From: an uncultured Ignavibacteriales bacterium
GTDB taxonomy: Bacteria; Bacteroidota; Ignavibacteria; Ignavibacteriales; Ignavibacteriaceae
Reading direction: 5' to 3'
NCBI GenBank assembly: GCA_913053915.1
Contig: CAJXGP010000043.1
Location: 1 to 9,717, forward strand
Length of the DNA: 9,717 nucleotides
A program made the translations under genes and the position numbers. Of this stretch, positions 1 to 3,797 are shown in pieces. How positions within the stretch are numbered: position 1 is the first letter of the stretch; each line of letters starts with the position of its first letter. The notes beneath the pieces were generated by a model, which saw nothing but the letters and a program-made list of their open reading frames with translations, did not search any database and had not been told where the DNA came from.

Positions 1-77
1 ATCTAGTGGTCACTTTGAACCGGAAAGGGTGGTCAATTTAAATCGGCACAGGCTGGTCAACTTTACCGGAATTTGCA
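1..77. mobile_element. Terminal end of an IS21-family insertion sequence (partial)
   Basis: Three related units follow each other, each beginning TGGTCA (7-12, 30-35, 54-59; spacing 23 and 24 bp) and running into A/T-rich sequence and then CGG (CCGGAA, TCGGCA, CCGGAA). Multiple TGGTCA...CCGGAA repeats are the hallmark of IS21-family ends, where they serve as transposase (IstA) binding sites. IS21 ends finish in CA at the outer border, and a CA is present at 76-77 (ATTTGCA), so I place the border there. The istA/istB genes would lie to the left, outside the window. The window may start here because repeated IS copies break assemblies. The target duplication cannot be seen. Confidence 0.8.
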
Positions 78-602
78 ATCAGGTGATAATTGTTCAATAA
101 TATAGTCTGTATCAAGACTTTTACCTTGCCGCAGTATTATTCCTTCAACATCCAACCAATCTTTTGTCCGATTGGCAAATGATTTTAAAATAATAAGATC
201 TTCTGCCGAACAGGTTGTCAATGTACAATCTGTATGAAAAGAAAATGGTGTCGCACGTTTGATCATTTGATTTTCAAATGGTAACCCTGAAAGAGAAATA
301 TCTATTGAGACTTCATTTGAAGCGTACAATAGCAAGACTCTATTCGTAAAAGCAAAATTCTCTGCATCAGTAATTCGAGATATAAATTTTTTCAATAGGG
401 TTTTAACATACTTTTCTTCATTTCCAAATCCACATAATAAGCAAAGATCAATATCTTGAGTCATTCGTATTTCACCCCAACGAAGTACTGCAATTCCCCC
501 TATAAAGCAAAAGGGCCAATTTCTTTTTTCTAAGGTTTCTTGGAATTCTAATCCTGCTTTAAATAATGAATTTAGGGGAGTTTTTTTTTTGTCGGCAGCC
601 AT
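63..602 (-). CDS. AbiEii/AbiGii-like nucleotidyltransferase, 3' end cut by IS21 end
   Basis: 179 codons are visible. The fold is a minimal nucleotidyltransferase: GG at residues 35-36 followed by R-W-G-E-I-R-M-T and the metal-binding D-I-D at 50-52, with a probable third carboxylate at D101 (VSIDISL). The later SAEDLIILKSFANRTKDWLDV stretch (about 132-151) is typical of the AbiEii/AbiGii toxin-like family, whose members may nucleotidylate RNA or protein targets; substrate unknown. The last five codons (DCKFR) and the stop at 63-65 fall in or next to the IS21 end, so the native C-terminus, usually 10-30 residues longer, is missing. The ATG at 600-602 has a GGA about 8 nt upstream. It starts 4 nt after the 83-codon frame upstream, so the two are translationally coupled. 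Whether the truncated protein still works cannot be judged. Confidence 0.72.
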   Translation of the reverse strand: MAADKKKTPLNSLFKAGLEFQETLEKRNWPFCFIGGIAVLRWGEIRMTQDIDLCLLCGFGNEEKYVKTLLKKFISRITDAENFAFTNRVLLLYASNEVSIDISLSGLPFENQMIKRATPFSFHTDCTLTTCSAEDLIILKSFANRTKDWLDVEGIILRQGKSLDTDYIIEQLSPDCKFR

Positions 603-606
603 ATAT

Positions 607-843
607 TTAGTCCATCTCTTTCTTCAGTTTCATAAAAATCTTCTGTTGCTCAACTAAGCCACTACTTAATTTGAGTTCACGATGTTCAAATGCATATTGT
701 AACATTTCATTAAGAAGCATCTGATTTCGACTATAATAATCAGTAGCCCTTAATTCGTTTAGTTTGACTCTATCTAAAGCATATTCTGCTTTCTCCCAAG
801 TCTCTATCCATATTTTAATTTCTTTTCTTGTAGAATCATCCAT
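607..843 (-). CDS. Small conserved protein partnered with the AbiEii-like nucleotidyltransferase
   Basis: About 78 residues, helical and charged, with no membrane segment. The pattern IETWEKAEYALDRVKLNEL near the start and SSGLVEQQKIFMKLK near the end is one I recognise from conserved hypothetical proteins found directly upstream of AbiEii-like nucleotidyltransferases in many bacteria. By position it could be the antitoxin or a substrate-binding helper, but no function is established here. I chose the ATG at 841-843 because GAGA lies 9 nt upstream. An ATG at 850-852 (three codons longer) is also possible; the TTG at 856-858 is unlikely. The stop is 4 nt from the next start. The leader is short: only about 30 nt separate this start from the attC-like site, as expected for the first gene of a cassette. 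Confidence 0.65.
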   Translation of the reverse strand: MDDSTRKEIKIWIETWEKAEYALDRVKLNELRATDYYSRNQMLLNEMLQYAFEHRELKLSSGLVEQQKIFMKLKKEMD

Positions 844-872
844 TTTAAACATTCTCAAATTTATTATTTAGG

Positions 873-947
873 GCATAACGACCAAGTTCAGCCGCCCAAA
901 AATCGTGTAGCGGTTTAGAATCGGCTGGAGTGCTTGGCTAGTCTAAT
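873..947 (-). other. attC-like integron recombination site
   Basis: Read on the - strand, the site runs from ATTAGAC (947-941) to GTTATGC (879-873). The right-hand core GTTATGC matches the GTTRRRY consensus at 6 of 7. The left core is poor. Between them is an imperfect palindrome: CCAAG (882-886 on +) pairs with CTTGG (933-937), and TCAGCCG (888-894) pairs with CGGCTGGA (922-929), where one G at 927/928 is left unpaired. A bulged G on the bottom strand of the L box is a defining attC feature that orients the integrase, and its strand here agrees with leftward cassettes. The arms differ by a spacer (T versus GTG) and enclose a 27-nt loop. The site begins at the stop of the antitoxin-like gene, as expected for a cassette. 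The weak left core suggests decay or an atypical site. Confidence 0.6.
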
Positions 948-1126
948 TGATGTTTGAAGCTACCTTGATTAAGGATTTCAAGGCTTTGTTTACAGCTCCT
1001 TCTGTCGAAAACGCTTTTTACAACTTCAGGTTGAAGCAAGACTATATTATGTGACTCTTTATACGCTTCGTAATACTTTCCGCGAACGCCAACACCAAGG
1101 TCTTCTCTTTTATATTCACTCTTCAT
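943..1126 (-). pseudogene. Antitoxin-like small protein gene with a one-base frameshift
   Basis: The ATG at 1124-1126 has GGA 4 nt upstream. The first ~37 residues (MKSEYKRE..., VRGKYYEAY, NIVLLQPEVVK) match a family of small antitoxin-like proteins with the pattern RGKYY..Y..G.N.V.L.P.V. The uninterrupted frame then reads 62 codons to a stop at 938-940 with a tail that does not fit the family. Removing one base from the T5 run at 1015-1019 (A5 on the coding strand) restores a family-like tail, AFSTEGAVNKALKSLIKVAS, ending at a TAG at 943-945 for about 60 residues. I therefore call a +1 frameshift in a homopolymer, either a real mutation or a sequencing error. No toxin partner is visible next to it; the frame to its left belongs to a different pair across the attC-like site. 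The family call comes from remembered patterns, without alignment. Confidence 0.6.
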
Positions 1127-1169
1127 TTCGTCCGGTTTATTAGTCTTCTTTATATATTTCCCTTTATTT

Positions 1170-1204
1170 TTCCTGCATATTCATGTAACATGAATATGAG
1201 GGAA
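1170..1204. promoter_or_regulatory. Perfect 10-bp inverted repeat between the divergent cassette and integrase genes
   Basis: CATATTCATG (1176-1185) and CATGAATATG (1189-1198) are exact inverted copies separated by TAA. After one mismatch the pairing continues outward for about five more pairs (TTCCT against GGGAA, with one wobble). It lies in the 63 bp between the leftward antitoxin-like start (1126) and the rightward integrase-remnant start (1190/1196), overlapping the latter. A dyad there would suit an operator controlling the integrase; integron integrase genes are often under LexA control, but this is not a known LexA box to me. A structural hairpin is the alternative. Confidence 0.5.
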
Positions 1205-1518
1205 GCTAATGACTTTTATTATGAATATCAAGCAAACCAAAATTTAAAACTGTTAGCCATATCAGAGCAAAACGACAAAAACAATATCTTGTAGTAATAA
1301 CTCAAAATGAAGTCAAACAGGGATTAAACCAAATGAAGAGAGTTCATCTGTTAATGGCGAATATCTTATATGGCAGCGGACTATGTCTGATGGAATGTAT
1401 CCGTTTTCAGGTTCAAGATTTGGATTTTGACGGGAATATCATTTATGTCCGTGCCGGTAAAGGTAACAGTTCCAACATAAATAATAAATTTATTTTAATT
1501 TTTTTAACTGTAAACTAG
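1190..1518 (+). pseudogene. Remnant of an integron-type tyrosine recombinase (intI-like)
   Basis: Two frames hold the pieces. From the ATG at 1190 (or 1196) a frame reads MNMREAND, FYYEYQ and NLKLL up to about 1257; KLL(DQ) is a common N-terminal motif of IntI proteins. From about 1258, in another frame, comes IRAKRQKQYLVVITQNEV, LLMANILYGSG, then VQDLDFDGNIIYVRAGKGN to 1467. This matches the interdomain linker and box I region of IntI proteins almost residue by residue. The ~130-150 residues that normally separate these parts are deleted. At box I the catalytic Arg of GLR is Cys (TGT, 1384-1386), one C-to-T change from CGT. After GKGN the frame leaves homology and ends at 1516-1518, so the catalytic H-x-x-R and Tyr are gone. 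It is dead as a recombinase. It lies divergently from the cassette-like genes, as intI does in integrons. Confidence 0.75.
1213..1256 (+). repeat. Direct repeat, copy 1 (integrase 5' end)
   Basis: This 44-bp segment matches 3067-3110 at 38 of 44 positions without gaps. The upstream 50-60 bp of both copies also look related (TTTCCC, TATTT, TAACAT in the same order) with gaps. It codes for the N-terminal part of the integrase remnant. Confidence 0.75.
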
Positions 1519-1723
1519 TGAATTGTGTATAAGATTCAAATTGTATCTGCCGCCGAGTGGTCGGTGGCAGCAGTGAAAGAACTTTTTATTTATTAAAAAA
1601 ATTAATTAACAAAACAAACTTGAACAGAAATTCTAAACGAAAAACAAAAGCCCAAATACTACATGATATATTGCTTTCCGCCTAAGCTCATCCTTAGATC
1701 CCACTTCTTTTTAGCAGGGACAC
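1519..1723. other. Intergenic stretch with one GC-rich hairpin
   Basis: No coding sequence is recognisable. A compact hairpin stands out: CTGCCGCCG (1547-1555) pairs with CGGTGGCAG (1562-1570), nine pairs with one G-T, around a 6-nt loop. The nearest T-run (five T from about 1582) is 11 nt beyond the stem, so it is a poor terminator at best. No attC core sits beside it. The rest is A-rich filler. Confidence 0.45.
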
Positions 1724-1771
1724 AGGATTTTATACCTTAATCCGGCTATCGCCGGATTCGGTATGAATCCT
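1724..1771. repeat. Long bulged hairpin next to the radical SAM gene 3' end
   Basis: AGGATT (1724-1729), ATACC (1732-1736) and AATCCGGC (1739-1746) pair with GCCGGATT (1751-1758), GGTAT (1760-1764) and AATCCT (1766-1771), closing on a TATC loop. There are 19 pairs, broken by a TT/C and a TT/G asymmetry. It abuts the stop codon of the leftward radical SAM gene, so it may protect or end that transcript. No T-tract follows on the - strand, so it is not a classic intrinsic terminator. Confidence 0.6.
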
Positions 1772-2878
1772 TTATAACGTTAACTGCGAATCATTATGTT
1801 GACTTTGAACGAGGTTATTCCTTGAATGAATTTTATGACAACGGCGGCAGAAATCCGGTGTCTTATTTTCCTTCGACAATTTACGAAATTCTTGATAGTT
1901 TTTGCAGTTTAATACAGGCATTAATCCCTCCGAAAACACATTACCAAAATTTAGAACCTTGGGAAAGGGCTTTGCACAACAGGGCACTGCAAAGCCATCC
2001 CAAGTTATGTAAAAATCATTCCAGGGATAACCACAAAACCGAAAACCTTTAGGAGCATCCAAATCCCGGTATCCAACATAGATACCATATTGGCGGGCTT
2101 TTACCAAGGCTTTGTTAAACTCATCCCTAAATTCAGAGGTCTGATAAAAATTATATTCCGTTAAGTCCAAATAATTTGCAACTAAATTAAAAGTGTTAAA
2201 ATAGATTTCTTTGATTCTAAGTTCTTTTGCTAACTCCACCACCTTTTTCATTTCCCTATAATTATCTTTGAAAACAACCATATTAAATTTGATATTCATG
2301 CGCGCTTTATGATTGAATCGAGAAATCTTTTCCAAATTAGAATAATATCGATCAAATTTCGATTTCTTTCGAATCCCTTCAAAGGTTGAACCAATGCCAT
2401 CAAGAGAAATTTGTAAAGTATCAATTTTATTTGCCATTTCTTCAACCAGAGTAGGGGTATTGGCTTGATAGGCATTTGTCGAGAGAAAAATTAAAATACC
2501 TTTGTTTTTTGATCCGATATAATTAATTGCATCAATGATTTTCGGATACAACAGAGTTTCCCCAAGCCCGGTTAGGCCGATGCGGTCTAAATAAATGTGG
2601 TTTTCATCAATGAGCTTTTTGAATTGGGTAAAGTCCATATGCCCGACATTCATCTGCTTTCCCAAAATATACTCTCGGGCGCAAATGATGCATTTTAATT
2701 GACAATGATTGGTCAATTCAATCATTAAAGAGGTGGGATGTTTAATGATTGGGTTTAATTGTTTTTTTTGAATGAAACAGTTTACCCGATTAGAAGTATA
2801 TCGAAAAAAATCTTGACCTTTTGGAATATTCCATGCTTTTCTAAGCATCATTCTCACTAATCGATATTTAATGACCAT
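1772..2878 (-). CDS. Radical SAM protein with SPASM-like C-terminal cysteines
   Basis: 368 residues. The radical SAM cluster motif C-x3-C-x2-C is intact at C59, C63 and C66 (CQLKCIIC), inside the usual LMIELTNHC strand context. GLTGLGE at 101-107 is the SAM-binding GGE-like motif. STNAY (133-137) and LQISLDG (155-161) are the next barrel strands. The C-terminal part has C282, the pair C300-C301 and C344-x2-C347 around ITWDGFAVPCC, the layout of SPASM/twitch domains that carry auxiliary Fe-S clusters in peptide- or protein-modifying enzymes. The substrate cannot be told: no precursor peptide or partner enzyme is next to it. The start is well supported by a perfect GGAGG 8 nt upstream. The gene stands alone, reading away from an integrase remnant at about 3059, in the position a first integron cassette would hold, but no convincing attC follows it. 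Confidence 0.85.
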   Translation of the reverse strand: MVIKYRLVRMMLRKAWNIPKGQDFFRYTSNRVNCFIQKKQLNPIIKHPTSLMIELTNHCQLKCIICAREYILGKQMNVGHMDFTQFKKLIDENHIYLDRIGLTGLGETLLYPKIIDAINYIGSKNKGILIFLSTNAYQANTPTLVEEMANKIDTLQISLDGIGSTFEGIRKKSKFDRYYSNLEKISRFNHKARMNIKFNMVVFKDNYREMKKVVELAKELRIKEIYFNTFNLVANYLDLTEYNFYQTSEFRDEFNKALVKARQYGIYVGYRDLDAPKGFRFCGYPWNDFYITWDGFAVPCCAKPFPKVLNFGNVFSEGLMPVLNCKNYQEFRKLSKENKTPDFCRRCHKIHSRNNLVQSQHNDSQLTL

Positions 2879-2886
2879 TTCAAAAA

Positions 2887-2891
2887 CCTCC
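2887..2891 (-). promoter_or_regulatory. Strong Shine-Dalgarno site of the radical SAM gene
   Basis: CCTCC on + is GGAGG on the coding strand, 8 nt before the ATG at 2876-2878. It fixes the start and marks the gene as SD-led. A GTTAATC (2907-2901 on -), one base off GTTRRRY, lies about 29 nt before the ATG, similar to the spacing seen for the left cassette. Alone it is weak evidence of a cassette border. Confidence 0.65.
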
Positions 2892-3058
2892 GGTGATTAT
2901 GATTAACTGTTACGCAGCTATCGTCGTCAATATGTACACTGTCATATATACCCTATATCACGGGAAATAATATATATATTATGTATAGTATTAAAATAAC
3001 ATGGAATAATTTACCTTGATTTCCCCTCTATTTCCATATATCTTGAATATTTAAATAA
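2892..3058. other. AT-rich intergenic region upstream of the radical SAM gene
   Basis: No gene is seen, only frames of about ten codons or fewer on the - strand. It includes a run of alternating A/T at about 2970-2982 that could melt easily and might hold the promoter of the leftward gene, but no consensus pair can be named. The right part resembles the sequence upstream of the first integrase remnant. Confidence 0.4.
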
Positions 3059-3115
3059 CATAAGTGCTTTTATTATGAATGTCAAGCCGATCCAAATTTG
3101 AAACTGTTAGATCAA
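3059..3115 (+). pseudogene. Second, shorter integrase N-terminal remnant
   Basis: In the frame beginning CAT at 3059 the sequence reads HKCFYYECQADPNLKLLDQ before drifting to FCFYP and a stop. It aligns with FYYEYQANQNLKLL of the first remnant, and here the IntI-like KLLDQ is complete. The frame has no start codon (a TAA precedes at 3056-3058) and nothing downstream resembles the rest of an integrase. It is therefore a stub of about 19 codons. Like the first, it lies divergently from a leftward gene, the radical SAM gene. The short length limits certainty about family, but similarity to copy 1 is direct. Confidence 0.55.
3067..3110 (+). repeat. Direct repeat, copy 2 (integrase 5' end)
   Basis: 38 of 44 bases match 1213-1256 in the same orientation. 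The two copies lie 1,854 bp apart and bracket the integrase C-terminal fragment, the two hairpins and the radical SAM gene. Confidence 0.75.
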
Positions 3116-3467
3116 ACCTTTTGTTTCTATCCATGATGGTTTTGCTTTCTCTCTTAAGGCTGAAACGGCAACTGCAAGCAGCCTGTGCCCGTAGGCAAGT
3201 AAAATGCTTTGACTCACGAGATTCTTTTTCACTTGAACCATTACCATGACGTAATTTTCTTTCTCAAATTTGCAAACTTAATAGAAATACATAATTAATC
3301 ACAATTGAAACAAAAAAATTGCCGTTTGATTCTTGCAAAAAGATACTCATTTATCTATATTAATAAGTTAAATTTGAAAAAGTAGTCAATATAAAAGACA
3401 ATTGATAATTTAGTGTTTAGTTTTAGTCAAATTGTATAATTGGTTTCATAAAGCTCAATTCAGATTT
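3116..3467. other. Intergenic region before the tRNA genes, with a GC-richer patch
   Basis: No recognised gene. About 3150-3230 is richer in G+C than its surroundings and contains short inverted pieces (AGGCTG with CAGCCT; GCC with GGC). On the - strand a frame of 46 codons runs from 3247 to 3107 (MVMVQVKKNLVSQ...), with a weak ribosome site and no family I know, so it is only a possible small gene or gene scrap. From 3280 on the sequence is A/T filler. A TATAAT at 3435-3440 lies 27 nt before tRNA-Leu and may be its -10 box, but there is no matching -35. Confidence 0.35.
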
Positions 3468-3553
3468 GCCGGGGTGGCGGAATTGGTAGACGCACAGGAC
3501 TTAAAATCCTGTGGGTGTTTTCACCCGTGCCGGTTCGAGTCCGGCCCTCGGTA
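3468..3553 (+). tRNA. tRNA-Leu (anticodon UAA)
   Basis: A class II tRNA of 86 nt. Acceptor GCCGGGG (3468-3474) pairs with CCTCGGT (3546-3552) using two G-T pairs. The anticodon stem CAGGA/TCCTG encloses CTTAAAA, giving anticodon TAA for leucine. The long variable arm (GGGTG...CACCC) fits tRNA-Leu. The T arm is GCCGG-TTCGAGT-CCGGC. The discriminator base is A at 3553 and CCA is not encoded (CTA follows), so CCA must be added enzymatically. Confidence 0.95.
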
Positions 3554-3651
3554 CTATAAATTTTAATAGTAAGCTTCATCGTTTCCAAGTAGAAAATATA
3601 AATAAGAGATATAGGAAAATAGATGAGCAAGCAGATGGAAAGGAGTTCTTG

Positions 3652-3669
3652 TAGAATATTCTATATAAT
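3652..3669. promoter_or_regulatory. Palindrome and TATAAT just upstream of tRNA-Val
   Basis: TAGAATATTCTA (3652-3663) is a perfect 12-bp palindrome that abuts TATAAT (3664-3669). The box is 6 nt before the mature tRNA-Val start, so if it is a -10 the transcript would begin almost at the tRNA. No -35 partner is visible at normal spacing, and the tRNA may instead be cut from a shared Leu-Val transcript. Confidence 0.3.
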
Positions 3670-3675
3670 TAAAGA

Positions 3676-3749
3676 GGGCTCTTAGCTCAGTTGGTTAGAG
3701 TGTCTGCTTGACGTGCAGAAGGTCAGAGGTTCGACTCCTCTAGAGCCCA
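3676..3749 (+). tRNA. tRNA-Val (anticodon GAC)
   Basis: 74 nt. Acceptor GGGCTCT (3676-3682) pairs perfectly with AGAGCCC (3742-3748). The D arm has GCTC...GAGT with GTTGGTTA in the loop. The anticodon stem TCTGC/GCAGA encloses TTGACGT, giving GAC for valine. The T arm is CAGAG-GTTCGAC-CTCT type. The discriminator is A at 3749 and CCA is not encoded. It lies 122 nt after tRNA-Leu on the same strand and directly before a terminator hairpin and thrS. Confidence 0.95.
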
Positions 3750-3754
3750 CAGAA

Positions 3755-3779
3755 GTCGGAGTTGTCTCCGATTTTTTTT
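3755..3779 (+). terminator. Rho-independent terminator after tRNA-Val
   Basis: GTCGGAG (3755-3761) and CTCCGAT (3766-3772) form a 7-pair stem (one G-T) on a TTGT loop, followed by eight T (3772-3779). It starts 5 nt after the tRNA and ends 18 nt before the thrS ATG, so it ends the tRNA transcript or attenuates read-through into thrS. Confidence 0.8.
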
Positions 3780-3797
3780 ATAATTGAATTTTGTATA

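Noticed and set aside
1..77. Short spaced repeats considered as a CRISPR array
   Set aside because: The units differ, have no spacers of uniform length, and match the known repeat layout of IS21 ends.
1547..1570. GC-rich hairpin considered as a terminator for the integrase remnant
   Set aside because: The T-run is 11 nt past the stem, too far for an intrinsic terminator; kept only as a hairpin in the intergenic entry.
1724..1771. Bulged hairpin considered as an attC for the radical SAM gene
   Set aside because: No GTTRRRY core flanks its right end on the - strand and the bulges do not match the attC pattern.
1822..2052. 76-codon rightward frame
   Set aside because: It is antisense to the radical SAM gene, which has intact motifs and a perfect SD.
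3762..3797. TTG start that would lengthen ThrS by 12 residues
   Set aside because: The added codons are the loop and T-tract of the terminator and encode a hydrophobic string unlike any ThrS start; the ATG at 3798 opens the TGS domain correctly.
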